Of a stretch of DNA of 64,000 bases, positions 51,173-60,825 are shown piece after piece. A program made the translations under genes and the position numbers. A model generated the notes under the pieces. The model searched no databases and was not told where the DNA came from. It worked only from the letters and a program-made list of their open reading frames with translations. Numbering within the stretch: the first letter of the stretch is position 1; each line of letters begins with the position of its first letter. Source of the DNA: Lachnospiraceae bacterium (GTDB taxonomy: Bacteria > Bacillota > Clostridia > Lachnospirales > Lachnospiraceae); NCBI GenBank assembly GCA_017553505.1, contig JAFZLD010000014.1:48415-112414 (forward strand), given 5' to 3'.

Positions 51173-51994
51173 TTATTTAATTCCGAGGCGTTCACGCACA
51201 TACTTAAGGCTCTTAAAGTACGCCTCATCGTTCTCGAGATGCTCGATAATCATGGGCATGTCGGGGTTGTATTTATCAGCCAGTTCCACATACTTTTCAA
51301 TATCCAAGGTACCCTCGCCGCACGGGCATTCTCTAAGCTGGAACGTGTAATCATCAAGGAGCTTGATATCCTTTAAGTGACAGCTCTTAATATTCTTACC
51401 GAGAAGTCCGAAGGTTCTCTCGAGGAAATCGTCGCAAAAGAAATATCTCTCGGGACAATTAATCATATTGACGATATCCATATGCACGCCGAAGCATCCT
51501 CTACTTACACTCTCAAGGAGCATATGATAGCACTCGGGGCTGTCGGGGTACATCCAGGGCATGGGCTCGACAGTAAAATAAGTGTTGCGGGGCTTAACCT
51601 CATCGATTACTTCTTTAATCATCTTAACAAGCTTGTTAAAGGCTTCTTTGGAGAAGTTCTCTCTGTAGCCTCCGTCCCAGCGCTCACCCATGGAGCCGGC
51701 GACGTTGACGCAACAATTGGCCTTGATTCTCTCCGCAAGAGCCAGCTGGTCGATGCAATACTGAAGGTTTTTCTTCCGCTCGCTCTCATCGCGTGATAAC
51801 GCGTTACGCCAGATGCCGACCTCTGCAATCACGAGGTCATTGTCTGCCGCTGCCTTGACATAATCATCAATAAGCGAATCGGGCGCAGTATGGTCTACGG
51901 GAAAAACAACGCTTCTGCAGCCTGCCTCTCTTAATGTACGTCCCCATTCTTCCGGGGATAAACCCTGTAGTGATGTTGATATACCTAATCTCAT
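51173..51994 (-). CDS. Sugar phosphate isomerase/epimerase-like TIM-barrel protein
   Basis: A 273-residue protein of the AP-endonuclease-2/xylose-isomerase-like barrel family. Conserved metal-ligand positions are visible: ENF near residue 112, TVEPMPW (Glu), GVHMDIVNM (His, Asp), KSCHLKDIKL (His) and MIIEHLEN (Glu). Members isomerise or epimerise sugars and related polyols, and the substrate cannot be given. It is 27 nt after the FMN enzyme gene and probably works with it on the same hydroxy-acid or sugar. Confidence 0.85.
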   Translation of the reverse strand: MRLGISTSLQGLSPEEWGRTLREAGCRSVVFPVDHTAPDSLIDDYVKAAADNDLVIAEVGIWRNALSRDESERKKNLQYCIDQLALAERIKANCCVNVAGSMGERWDGGYRENFSKEAFNKLVKMIKEVIDEVKPRNTYFTVEPMPWMYPDSPECYHMLLESVSRGCFGVHMDIVNMINCPERYFFCDDFLERTFGLLGKNIKSCHLKDIKLLDDYTFQLRECPCGEGTLDIEKYVELADKYNPDMPMIIEHLENDEAYFKSLKYVRERLGIK

Positions 51995-52021
51995 GTGACC
52001 GCCTTGTATGTGTAATCTGAG

Positions 52022-52903
52022 TTAAAAGGTTCTGAATCTGAGTGCCGATGAATTAATATCTTTAACCGACTTAAATCCGGTCCTTGCCATTACGGTCTTA
52101 AGCTCGCAGTTAATCTCTTCGATACGCTTGTATACGGCCTCTCCGCCGCCTTTAAGCGGTCCCATAAGCGCGCGTCCTATACCGACACCGTCTGCGCCGA
52201 GCGCCAGCGCTTTATACACATCCATGCCGCTTTCAAAGCCGCAATCGACGATAATCTTAAGTGAATCGCCCACCGCCTTCTTAATCGCGGGGAGCATATA
52301 TAACGGTGGCACCATCGAATCCATTATACCATGATGATGCGAAATAATAATACCCGCCGCGCCTGCTTCCACGCATTTATATGCGTCATCTACGCTCAGC
52401 ACACCCTTTACGATAAACGGTACGCCTGCTGCCTTCACGTAAGATTCAAGCTGTTCCGTGGTCTTAGGCTCCATAGGCAGTCCCATTACATTGTCGTATG
52501 TGCCGTGCGAAGAAATCGAGTGATCGATATCCATGCCGACAGCCACCGCACCGGCCTTAACCGCACGCTCAATCTTCGTAAATATAACCGATTCGTCCGC
52601 ATGAGGCTTCACAATCTTAACCGTATCGGCTCCCACTGCCGCAATCTCATCGAACTCGTCGTCCTCACTCATGCCCACAAAATGAAGCGCATGCGCCATT
52701 AAGGCACCTTTCGCATATTCACACATTCCGTTCTCGCAGGTATTGTGAAGATGTGAAAGGGCGGCCGTCATGACGGGAGTATTATACTTTTTCCCGAAAA
52801 ACTCTATGGAAATGTCGGGAATATCCCCGTCTAAGTACCTTGGAACCACCATTATGGAATCGAAATATTCTCTCGTAAGCTCGTCAGTGTTTCTCGTATA
52901 CAT
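52022..52903 (-). CDS. FMN-dependent alpha-hydroxy-acid dehydrogenase family protein
   Basis: A 293-residue FMN barrel related to lactate oxidase/dehydrogenase and type-2 IPP isomerase. The FMN phosphate site DCGFESGMDVYKALALGADG (about residues 218-237) and GIGRALMGPL are clear. The usual catalytic HGGRQLD motif reads IISHHHGIMDS, so the substrate-binding arginine is not conserved and the substrate may differ from lactate. The ATG at 52903 follows AAAGGGG; the open frame to 52990 is rejected. It shares a transcript with the TIM-barrel gene. Confidence 0.8.
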   Translation of the reverse strand: MYTRNTDELTREYFDSIMVVPRYLDGDIPDISIEFFGKKYNTPVMTAALSHLHNTCENGMCEYAKGALMAHALHFVGMSEDDEFDEIAAVGADTVKIVKPHADESVIFTKIERAVKAGAVAVGMDIDHSISSHGTYDNVMGLPMEPKTTEQLESYVKAAGVPFIVKGVLSVDDAYKCVEAGAAGIIISHHHGIMDSMVPPLYMLPAIKKAVGDSLKIIVDCGFESGMDVYKALALGADGVGIGRALMGPLKGGGEAVYKRIEEINCELKTVMARTGFKSVKDINSSALRFRTF

Positions 52904-53002
52904 AAGCGCCCCTTTACACTCTACCACTTTACTAATATGAGTATACGCAAAAGAAAGTGATACATATATAAATATAGATTCTTTTTTCATAAAAATATGC
53001 CG

Positions 53003-55222
53003 TCACTTGCGGAAACAGAATATACGTATTCTCCTTCCCCTCGGCGCGACGCTTACCGCCCCGCTCTTATCCGTGCGCAGCAGAACGGTCTTAGGCGTGT
53101 ACTGTCTGAATCGCTTAAGTACCTCTTTGTGAGGGTGCCCGTAACGATTGTTGATTCCGGCCGATACCACCGCCGTGCGTGGCGCCAGAGCCTTCAAAAA
53201 GCCCGCGTCACTGGCAGAATTCGACCCGTGGTGCGACACCGACAAAAATTCAAGGTTGCCGCTCATTGCCCCTGCTACGCTCTTTATGATATGCCTCTCG
53301 GTTTCCCCGGTTGCGTCCCCGCATAAAAGCGCGTCGAAGTCTCCCTTAGATGCAAGAATCACCATAGAGCCCTCGTTGACGTCCTCGCAAGAATATCCCT
53401 TTGCCGGCCACATGCAGGCAAAAGAAAAATCCCCAAACCGCATCCGCTGTCCCCCAGACATATGTATCACCGGAACTCCCGCGCTTCGTGCCGTCGCCTC
53501 TGCTTCCGCCAGGAACTTGCTTTTGCCGGTCTTGGCAATATCCTGCGTTACAAGGCTCCTCAACCTCACGCCTTCTCCCGCCAGATTTTCTATGAGATAT
53601 GGCACTTCACCCACATGGTCGTAGTCTCCGTGCGACACGAATATGGCATCCACCCGCGATACCCCTGTATAGCGCAGGTACGGAATCACCGTATACTCAC
53701 CGATATTCGACTTGGATGTTGAGCCGCAATCGTATATCACCGCGCTCCCCGCTCCCGTATGCACCACCACGCACTCGCCCTGTCCCACATAAAGCGTTGT
53801 CACTTGCCCCGAAAGATTCGCAGGCATGGCTATAAAGAGCACCGCCCCAAGCGCCACTCCGAGCCTCGCTACGGTTCCCACGACATTCTTCCCTTTAAAC
53901 AGCACCCACAGCAAAAGAACATAGTACACGCACACCTTCCACAATGCCGGTCGCCCCAGCAACGTGAATACCGGATACAGTGATGTTAGTTTACATAACT
54001 CGTCAAATCCCCGCAACATCAGTGCTATCAAAAAATCCGTCACTCCCACCGGAACCGCCATCCCCATAAAAGATATTCCCAGCCCCAGAAACGCCAATAT
54101 CAGAATCGGTGCCGAAAGCGGCGCCAGCAACGCATTAATCAATATCGAAGCCGCCGAGCACCCGTATGACAGGCACAGATTCACAGGCATCACGAATAGC
54201 CACAGCACCAGAGGGAATTTAAGATATCTTTTCACTACGCCCCTAAACCCCTTCTCAGCGCTCTTTCCCGGGCTTATAAACGTCACATACACTGCAATCG
54301 CCAACACCGTAACATAAGAGTAGATAAAAGCCGTATCCGTGACGCACAGCGGATTTATGGCTACATTCACCACCGCCGCGACCGCCACCGCATTGAGCAT
54401 GTCATAAATGCGCTTCAACACATCCGCCAAGAGCCTTATAAAGAACATCACGACCGCCCTTATCACCGATATCGAGAACCCCACAAATATCCCATACAGC
54501 AAAAGAAAGCCCATCGCCGCCGCGCACCCGTGCCGTACCTTGACTCCCATTCGCCTAAGAGCCCGATAAATACACGTTCCGACAGCTGAGATATGCAGAC
54601 CCGAAATCACCAGAAAATGTCCCACCCCGGCATTAGTGTATAAACCCTTTCGCTCTTTGGACAGAAAGGTCTTGTCCCCGCACAAAAGCGTATTTACGGT
54701 TCCCCCTTCAAGTATGAAGAACCTCATAATTCTCTCGGATATTCTACGCCGCAAGTTCAAAAACCACTCTCTGATGCCAAGCTTAGGCTCCTTAACCGTC
54801 ACAACCGATTCGGCACTGATTTCAAAAAATACCCCTTTGGCACCGTAATAGTTCTTCCTGTTAAACTCTCCGGGATTCATGGGCCCTTCAATTTCCTTGA
54901 CATCTCCGCCGACGGCAACCGTCGCCCCTAACTTAAACCGCCTTTGATCCGCAGTCTCGCAGTTTACATAACATAATGTATTCCCGACAACTACACTCTT
55001 AACCTTCCCCGTCTCATCAAACGTCTTCTCTCGGATTCTTCCTGTAGTTGTCACATTCTCTACCGATGTCACAGCCACAACATTGCCCGATTTCAAGCGT
55101 GGGGTCCTAAACAATAGGTTGACATAAATCAAATCGACGCATATTACAAATACAGCGACCACCACCAACGGCCTGACCTTAGCAAACTCAATTAACCACG
55201 ATAAAATCCTTAATCTTTTCAA
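53003..55222 (-). CDS. comEC: Competence DNA channel ComEC/Rec2
   Basis: A 739-residue protein. The N-terminal part has membrane helices and an OB-like outside domain (about residues 45-135). The central Competence domain contains LLCGDKTFLSKERKGLYTNA and VGHFLVISGLHISAVGT. The C-terminal metallo-beta-lactamase-like domain carries IFVSHGDYDHVGEVPYL and LSVSHHGSNSASDAGFLKAL. It takes single-stranded DNA across the membrane. Start is TTG at 55222 inside the end of comEA with an AAGGAAGG site, giving a 35-nt overlap and likely coupling. It is complete, so DNA uptake may be functional. Confidence 0.93.
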   Translation of the reverse strand: MKRLRILSWLIEFAKVRPLVVVAVFVICVDLIYVNLLFRTPRLKSGNVVAVTSVENVTTTGRIREKTFDETGKVKSVVVGNTLCYVNCETADQRRFKLGATVAVGGDVKEIEGPMNPGEFNRKNYYGAKGVFFEISAESVVTVKEPKLGIREWFLNLRRRISERIMRFFILEGGTVNTLLCGDKTFLSKERKGLYTNAGVGHFLVISGLHISAVGTCIYRALRRMGVKVRHGCAAAMGFLLLYGIFVGFSISVIRAVVMFFIRLLADVLKRIYDMLNAVAVAAVVNVAINPLCVTDTAFIYSYVTVLAIAVYVTFISPGKSAEKGFRGVVKRYLKFPLVLWLFVMPVNLCLSYGCSAASILINALLAPLSAPILILAFLGLGISFMGMAVPVGVTDFLIALMLRGFDELCKLTSLYPVFTLLGRPALWKVCVYYVLLLWVLFKGKNVVGTVARLGVALGAVLFIAMPANLSGQVTTLYVGQGECVVVHTGAGSAVIYDCGSTSKSNIGEYTVIPYLRYTGVSRVDAIFVSHGDYDHVGEVPYLIENLAGEGVRLRSLVTQDIAKTGKSKFLAEAEATARSAGVPVIHMSGGQRMRFGDFSFACMWPAKGYSCEDVNEGSMVILASKGDFDALLCGDATGETERHIIKSVAGAMSGNLEFLSVSHHGSNSASDAGFLKALAPRTAVVSAGINNRYGHPHKEVLKRFRQYTPKTVLLRTDKSGAVSVAPRGRRIRIFCFRK

Positions 55223-55754
55223 AGGTGCCTTCCTTAATTCCCGAAACCTTCATAATATCTTCAGGCTTTGAAAAAGAACCGTGCTTGTCCCTGTATGCAA
55301 TTATCGCCTTGGCTCTGGTCTCCCCGATACCCGGCAGAGTAGTAAGTTGCGCCGTGGTAGCTTGATTTATGTTAACCATCGAACTATCAACGGTCTCAGC
55401 AGATTCAGTTAATTCCTTACAAATCGGCACCACAACTCTGTCGCCATCATGCATTATGTTAACCAAATTCATCGTCGACTCATCGCCTTCATCGGTGACT
55501 CCGCCCGCCGCATTCACAGCATCATAAATTCTGCTGCCCTCAGGCAGGATGTACACTCCCGGATTGACCACGCACCCCGACACATAAACATAAATTTCCC
55601 CACGCAAAGAAGTCTTCGACTCATCATCCGAGTCCAAGACTTCCGCATCGTCATATACATTTAAATCATCCGCATAGGAAATTCGGTTCTTATCGCCGCA
55701 CGCTGTAAGCGTAAGCATCAGAACCATTAGAAAAAACAGAAAAAATCTCTTCAT
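55188..55754 (-). CDS. comEA: DNA-binding competence protein ComEA, lipoprotein form
   Basis: A 188-residue DNA receptor. The N-terminus is a signal peptide with a lipobox (LTLTACG, Cys about 19), so this ComEA would be lipid-anchored instead of held by a membrane helix. Residues about 50-115 are a SLBB domain (GEIYVYVSGCVVNPGVYIL). Residues 125-188 hold the helix-hairpin-helix pair (NINQATTAQLTTLPGIGETR, GSFSKPEDIMKVSGIKE). Its ribosome site GGAGG is one arm of a hairpin (55759-55775), and a promoter is at 55794-55822. Confidence 0.93.
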   Translation of the reverse strand: MKRFFLFFLMVLMLTLTACGDKNRISYADDLNVYDDAEVLDSDDESKTSLRGEIYVYVSGCVVNPGVYILPEGSRIYDAVNAAGGVTDEGDESTMNLVNIMHDGDRVVVPICKELTESAETVDSSMVNINQATTAQLTTLPGIGETRAKAIIAYRDKHGSFSKPEDIMKVSGIKEGTFEKIKDFIVVN

Positions 55755-55758
55755 GTTA

Positions 55759-55775
55759 CCTCCGAAAGCCGGAGG
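55759..55775 (-). promoter_or_regulatory. Hairpin that sequesters the comEA ribosome site
   Basis: CCTCCG-GCTTT-CGGAGG on the minus strand, 4 nt before the comEA start codon. The 3' arm contains the GGAGG ribosome site, so folding would block translation. Confidence 0.6.
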
Positions 55776-55793
55776 ATTTGTGTTGACTGACCT

Positions 55794-55822
55794 ATGATAA
55801 CCTAAATCACAAAAATCCGCAA
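55794..55822 (-). promoter_or_regulatory. Promoter of comEA-comEC
   Basis: TTGCGG (55822-55817) and TATCAT (55799-55794), 17 bp apart on the minus strand, about 40 bp before the comEA start codon. Confidence 0.4.
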
Positions 55823-55829
55823 CAGGAAT

Positions 55830-58043
55830 TTAGAAATCCTTTTTGTACCGCTTCCAATCCGTGATAAACACCTTACCGTCACCGCTTTCGGTGAGAATGC
55901 CCTCTTCCACAAGCTCCTCAATAAGGCGCACGGAATCTTCAATCCTGAAGGCCGCTCCGAACTGAAAGCCTCTTTCTTTGTCAAAGAAAATGCATTTATC
56001 GGCCTTTCGCTGAAGCGTTACAAACTCCTCATAAATACGCTGCTTCCTGTAATAATCGAATACCTTGTCATGAGGCACCTCAAGCCCTCTGTCCTCACAG
56101 AGTCTCTCAATAAGTTCATACTGAGCTCTCGCCTCTGGCTGACCCCAGAGACCGGTAATAACATCATATTCATTCACAGGCTTATAAATTGCCGCAACGT
56201 CCTCGGAAGTAACCGCACCCTCGGGCATGGCCGCAAGCTTATCATAGTCGATTCTGAAAGCGGAAAACTCCTCAATCTGCTTAACGTGCGACTTAACAAT
56301 CTTTAATAAATCCGAAACGCTTACAGGCAAAGAAATCGTATTGCAGGAAAGGTCGGCATCTATCATCTCGTTAAGGTATCCCAAAGCCTCGCCGACTCTG
56401 CTGTGTATACCCGCCGCATCATACGCGGAACTCGTAAGAATGTAGCTGTCATTGTCTCTATCCATCGACCACTTAAAGCTCTCAAAGCTGTCACCGGTTC
56501 GGGCGTCCTCAATAAGCGTCAGCACGCTGTATAACTTATCGGCATACTCACTTCCCACAACAGCCGTCGCAACTTCCTTAAGAAGCGCCCCGCTGCCCAT
56601 ACCGGGATCCTGCAAAAGCATGCCCGCGCAGTAAAGCGAGAAGATATTGGCAAGATGGTACGAATCCATCTCGCTCCAGTAAGTGGGCTTACAAATCTCG
56701 TCTTCCTCAGCCGTTCTTAAATAAACTTCTTTTAGAAGCTTGGAATTAACGTTCATCTCGGCAAGCTGATCGATCTCCATCTCAACAAGATTCCATGACC
56801 AGATACCGTAATTAAGTTCCCTGCTTCTGCAGATGTTTCTGAAGTCTTCCCACTTTCTTTCGTCCGTAGTCTCAACGCCCGAGTAAAGCGTCACATCTCC
56901 GTCCAGCTCACTTTCAAGCAGGAACAAATCAATCGTATCCATATAGCTTTCCACGCCGAAGTCGATGTCGGGATTAATCTCCCTGAACTTATCGCGCAAT
57001 TTGCGGGCAAAGAAAGCTGTATCTTCCTGGGTTCTAAGGTTAGTCGGATCGTGGAAATGACCGATAACCCTGTCGGAGCAATCCGCAAGCTCCGCATATA
57101 TCGAATAGTATTTGTCAAAAGTCTCAAGCGCCTTGGGATTCTCGCTCGCAAACTGATACTCAAGCTCATCAACTCCGTAATAATCCACGGTGTCATCGTC
57201 CCAGCCGTATCCGTTAAACTCGGCGCCCCATACCCAAAGGGTAAACTTCATGCCCATGGAATGAGCCGCGTCGGCCATAAATCTTAATCGTTCCTGCACA
57301 TACTCATAGCTTCCGTACGCTGCCCAGGCTGCACATATATCGGTCACCTGAATGCCCGTAAATCCGCAGTCGTGCATCATCTTAACATACGAATACAGCA
57401 TATCGTCCGAGTATGACAGCACCTCACTCTTAAGGTTCGTCGCCGAATTGTAATAAGCGCCTCTGCTTGTGCTCGTCTTCCAAAGGCAGATAATCGGCTC
57501 CCTCTCCCGCATCCAGGGCTCGGCATTATGATAGACATTCTCGGGAATTCTGACAGCATCACCTACCGTATCAAGCACATGCTCTCTCGCCTCTCCGGCA
57601 AAAGAAAGTCCCAGATACAAATTGGCAAATTCCTTAACAGCCTTCAGACACTCTTCGTCATTTCTGCCGCGGATAATGATATTACCGTCTTCAATCAAAA
57701 TGTGCGGGTCGTATTCGCCGAGCTTCTTGTCCTTGGAAACAGCAATATACTTGCCGACTCCTCTGAAAGTAAGCTTAGTGGAAAGCTTCTTACCCGTCAC
57801 CTTGTAGATATAGTCTCTAAGCTCCGTTGCTGCTCCGTTAAAACCGCTCTTCTGAACTATTGAATAATCCGTAATAGGCGTCTTTCCCACATAGATTTCT
57901 ATGCCGGCAGGATTCTTCATAAGGGCGTCTTTGTCTTTAAAAAAGCCCATTTTAAACGCAAACAGGCATCCTGCCAGTGCAAGCAGGACGCCAATAATAA
58001 GCGAAATTATAACGTGAAGTTTATTAATCGGGGTTTTCTTCAT
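55830..58043 (-). CDS. Membrane-anchored glycoside hydrolase-like protein (GH67/GH20-type N-domain)
   Basis: A 737-residue protein. Residues 9-30 are an uncleaved membrane anchor (LHVIISLIIGVLLALAGCLF). Residues about 45-150 resemble the N-terminal domain shared by GH67 alpha-glucuronidases and GH20 hexosaminidases (AATELRDYIYKVTGKKL, IIIRGRNDEECLKAVKEFA). A barrel follows (MMHDCGFTGIQVTD, MGMKFTLWVWGAEF), then a long helical region. No catalytic pair was assigned, so an enzymatic role is inferred. It lies 4 nt after the solute-binding-protein gene and is at the end of the arginine operon. Confidence 0.65.
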   Translation of the reverse strand: MKKTPINKLHVIISLIIGVLLALAGCLFAFKMGFFKDKDALMKNPAGIEIYVGKTPITDYSIVQKSGFNGAATELRDYIYKVTGKKLSTKLTFRGVGKYIAVSKDKKLGEYDPHILIEDGNIIIRGRNDEECLKAVKEFANLYLGLSFAGEAREHVLDTVGDAVRIPENVYHNAEPWMREREPIICLWKTSTSRGAYYNSATNLKSEVLSYSDDMLYSYVKMMHDCGFTGIQVTDICAAWAAYGSYEYVQERLRFMADAAHSMGMKFTLWVWGAEFNGYGWDDDTVDYYGVDELEYQFASENPKALETFDKYYSIYAELADCSDRVIGHFHDPTNLRTQEDTAFFARKLRDKFREINPDIDFGVESYMDTIDLFLLESELDGDVTLYSGVETTDERKWEDFRNICRSRELNYGIWSWNLVEMEIDQLAEMNVNSKLLKEVYLRTAEEDEICKPTYWSEMDSYHLANIFSLYCAGMLLQDPGMGSGALLKEVATAVVGSEYADKLYSVLTLIEDARTGDSFESFKWSMDRDNDSYILTSSAYDAAGIHSRVGEALGYLNEMIDADLSCNTISLPVSVSDLLKIVKSHVKQIEEFSAFRIDYDKLAAMPEGAVTSEDVAAIYKPVNEYDVITGLWGQPEARAQYELIERLCEDRGLEVPHDKVFDYYRKQRIYEEFVTLQRKADKCIFFDKERGFQFGAAFRIEDSVRLIEELVEEGILTESGDGKVFITDWKRYKKDF

Positions 58044-58047
58044 AAAT

Positions 58048-59601
58048 CTACTCCACAGCAAGCTGGGACTTAATCTGTTCCGAAAGCGACTTAAGGCTCG
58101 CCTCGGGATCCGCACCGTCCCAAATCTCTTTAAGTGTTATCTCAAGCTGAACCCAGAGGTTGGATGCCTCTACAAGCTTGGATAAGGGAATTGAATCCTC
58201 ATATGCTTCCTGGAATATGGCTTCGGGCGAGCCTTTTTCATATCCCGCGCCGAGACAGGATGCAAGTCTTCCGGTTCTCTGATATAACCTTGATGCACAG
58301 TCCATGGAAATGAACTTGGCAAATTTCTCAGCAGCTTCCTTGTTGACGGAATAGCCGTTTATTACGACAGCGTCGGTAACCGAAAGTGCTCTTGATTTAA
58401 GAGTCTCCTTAACGTAAGGAACCTTGGCGAAACCGTATTCATAAACATCTATCGCTTCAACGTCTTTGCGAAGCTTGTCTATTTCTTCGTTAAGAGTCTC
58501 GACTCCGCTTGAAGCATCGCCGATTTTGGAAATCTCGAATTCCTTGTCTGCAATGGCTGCCTCGAGTTCTTCAATCTTGGCGTTCTTGTCGGCGTTGTAC
58601 TGAGAAGACTTGGCAATCGCATCGCTTGAAACTATAGTGTAGAGCGATTGTCCGTCCAGGAACTCATCAAGTGTCGAAGTATAATCCGTATCCGAACCGA
58701 AAGCGAAAATATCGTTAAGGTTCTTGTACGCCTTCATACACTCAAGTGTGTTCTCGTTGTAGATATCGATAAGTGTCGAATCATCACCCGTATCTCCGCC
58801 CACAAGCATGTAGTTGCCTAAGAACAGGTAATTGTATAAGACATCGGAAACATCCCATTTTACGAGGTTCTTAACCTTTTCCTTGGCCTCGTATTGATCG
58901 GAGAAGTAATAAATATCGTCAAAGCTCTGAGGAATCACGCTCTCAAGAGTAATGGTCTCTGCAGGTGTCTCCTCAACCTGATTGCCTTCTTCTTCGAATT
59001 CCATGTTACCGGATTCATCTTCGGAGAACTCCATTTCCTCTCGGCTTACACCTTCACCTTTGGCGGTTTCTTCACCGGCGTTGACTCTGTCTACCCAGTC
59101 CTGAAGGTAGGTCTTATTGTACATAAGAGCCGTCGTCTCAAAAGTAAGCGGATAGCCGATGGTGTTCTTATGGTAAGTCACCGCATCAAGCGCTGCCTTC
59201 GGATAGAATCTGGTATCAAGAACACGGAAAGTATTCTTAACCTTGCAGGCAAGACCCGCAAGATATGCTTTTTCAAGGGATTCGTTGGAAAGAATGTACA
59301 AATCCGGGAAGTTCTCGCCGGATACAGAAGCGTCATTGATGGCCTTGACGTACTCAGAGGAGCTTACAAGTACCGGAATAACACGGGTATCGGGGTTGGA
59401 CGTATGGAACTCAACGGCCGCATTGGTAAGAAAGTCCGTATAACGCTCGTCCGTGTACCAAAAGTAGAGCGTCTGAGTCTGGTAATAGGCGTTCTCCTGC
59501 TCTTCCTCGGCCAGTCGGTTGTTCTTATGGCCTACATATAATATACCCGTAATCGTTGCAATAATAATCACAACGACCAAAAATCTCTTTCTGAATGACA
59601 T
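58048..59601 (-). CDS. Membrane-anchored solute-binding protein (family-1 type)
   Basis: A 517-residue protein with the fold of ABC sugar-binding proteins. Residues 6-24 are an uncleaved membrane anchor (FLVVVIIIATITGILYVG); there is no lipobox. Typical segments are LTNAAVEFHTSNPDTRVIP, IGYPLTFETTALMYNKTYL and the C-terminal AVVINGYSVNKEAAEKFAKF. Two inserts are unusual: an acidic stretch (about residues 170-210) and a short coiled coil (about 335-385, NAKIEELEAAIADKEFE). No permease or ATPase gene is adjacent, so it may sense rather than import. Confidence 0.75.
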   Translation of the reverse strand: MSFRKRFLVVVIIIATITGILYVGHKNNRLAEEEQENAYYQTQTLYFWYTDERYTDFLTNAAVEFHTSNPDTRVIPVLVSSSEYVKAINDASVSGENFPDLYILSNESLEKAYLAGLACKVKNTFRVLDTRFYPKAALDAVTYHKNTIGYPLTFETTALMYNKTYLQDWVDRVNAGEETAKGEGVSREEMEFSEDESGNMEFEEEGNQVEETPAETITLESVIPQSFDDIYYFSDQYEAKEKVKNLVKWDVSDVLYNYLFLGNYMLVGGDTGDDSTLIDIYNENTLECMKAYKNLNDIFAFGSDTDYTSTLDEFLDGQSLYTIVSSDAIAKSSQYNADKNAKIEELEAAIADKEFEISKIGDASSGVETLNEEIDKLRKDVEAIDVYEYGFAKVPYVKETLKSRALSVTDAVVINGYSVNKEAAEKFAKFISMDCASRLYQRTGRLASCLGAGYEKGSPEAIFQEAYEDSIPLSKLVEASNLWVQLEITLKEIWDGADPEASLKSLSEQIKSQLAVE

Positions 59602-59634
59602 TACAATCCTCTCAATAACGGGGACTATCTACCC

Positions 59635-60825
59635 CTATACCTCGCTCATGCACTCCTTCAGAATCTTAATCATTGCATCAACTTCCGACTCCGTAATCAC
59701 AAGCGGCGGTACGAAACGTATTATATTGGCACCTGCATTGATAAGCACAAGACCTTTCTCAAGCGCCTTGTTGATAATTGGTGCAACCGGTTTATCAAAT
59801 TCCAGTCCCTGGATGAGTCCCACACCCCTGTGAGCTACTACTCCCGGAACGGATGTCTTAATCTCTTCAAGCTTGCCGTACAGGTAGTCTCCTACGGTAC
59901 GCACATTACTTATTATATTTGATTGAGCAAATATTTCAAGCACTTTATCCGCAGCGGCGCATGCGAGAGGGTTGCCGCCGTAGGTAGTTCCGTGGTCTCC
60001 GGCCTTAAGCGAATTCTGTGCAACCTTTTCCGTCAAAAGAAAAGCTCCGATGGGCACACCGCATCCCAAAGCCTTGGCAACAGTCATAATATCGGGCTTC
60101 ACGCCGTACTTCTGCCATGCAAACATATATCCGGTACGACCCATACCGCACTGAACTTCGTCGAGTATCAAAAGAATATCTTTCTCATCGCAGATTTTTC
60201 TTACACCCTTAATGAATTCGTCGGTTGCGGGATAGATTCCGCCTTCGCCCTGAACAGTTTCAAAGATAATTGCGCAGGTCTTATCGGTAATTAAATCCTT
60301 AACGCTCTCCAAATCGTTCATCTTGGCAAACTTAATAAGACCGATGCCGGGCTCAAAAGCCTCGCGGTACTTGGGGTTACCGGTTACGGACAAAGCTCCC
60401 ATGGTACGTCCGTGAAAAGAATGCTCCATCGCAATAATCTCATGATCGGTGCAGCCGTCCTTAAGATATGCGTACTTGCGAGCAGCCTTCAAAGCGCCTT
60501 CAATTGCCTCGGCACCGCTGTTTGTAAAGAATACACGGTCCATTTCGGCAGCCTTTGTAAGCTTTTTCGCCGCTTCAATGGCGGGAACGTTGTAGTAGTA
60601 ATTTGATGTGTGAATAATCTTGTCAATCTGATTCTTCAGCGCATCGTTGTATTCTTTGTTATTGTATCCGAGTGCAAATACAGAAATACCTGCCACGAAG
60701 TCAAGGTACTTCTTGCCTTCCTCATCATAAAGGTATACTCCGTCGCCGTGGTCAAATACCACCTGATAACGATTATATGTATGAAGAAGCACTTTCTCGG
60801 CTTCTTCGATGTGTTCTTTCATCAT
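59635..60825 (-). CDS. argD: Acetylornithine aminotransferase
   Basis: A 396-residue class-III aminotransferase of the arginine pathway. Seen: [35 protein letters not shown], the catalytic aspartate in [15 protein letters not shown], and the PLP lysine in [16 protein letters not shown]. The start overlaps the stop of argB by 4 nt, so it is translationally coupled. It is followed after 33 nt by a solute-binding-protein gene without a terminator. Confidence 0.95.
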   Translation of the reverse strand: MMKEHIEEAEKVLLHTYNRYQVVFDHGDGVYLYDEEGKKYLDFVAGISVFALGYNNKEYNDALKNQIDKIIHTSNYYYNVPAIEAAKKLTKAAEMDRVFFTNSGAEAIEGALKAARKYAYLKDGCTDHEIIAMEHSFHGRTMGALSVTGNPKYREAFEPGIGLIKFAKMNDLESVKDLITDKTCAIIFETVQGEGGIYPATDEFIKGVRKICDEKDILLILDEVQCGMGRTGYMFAWQKYGVKPDIMTVAKALGCGVPIGAFLLTEKVAQNSLKAGDHGTTYGGNPLACAAADKVLEIFAQSNIISNVRTVGDYLYGKLEEIKTSVPGVVAHRGVGLIQGLEFDKPVAPIINKALEKGLVLINAGANIIRFVPPLVITESEVDAMIKILKECMSEV

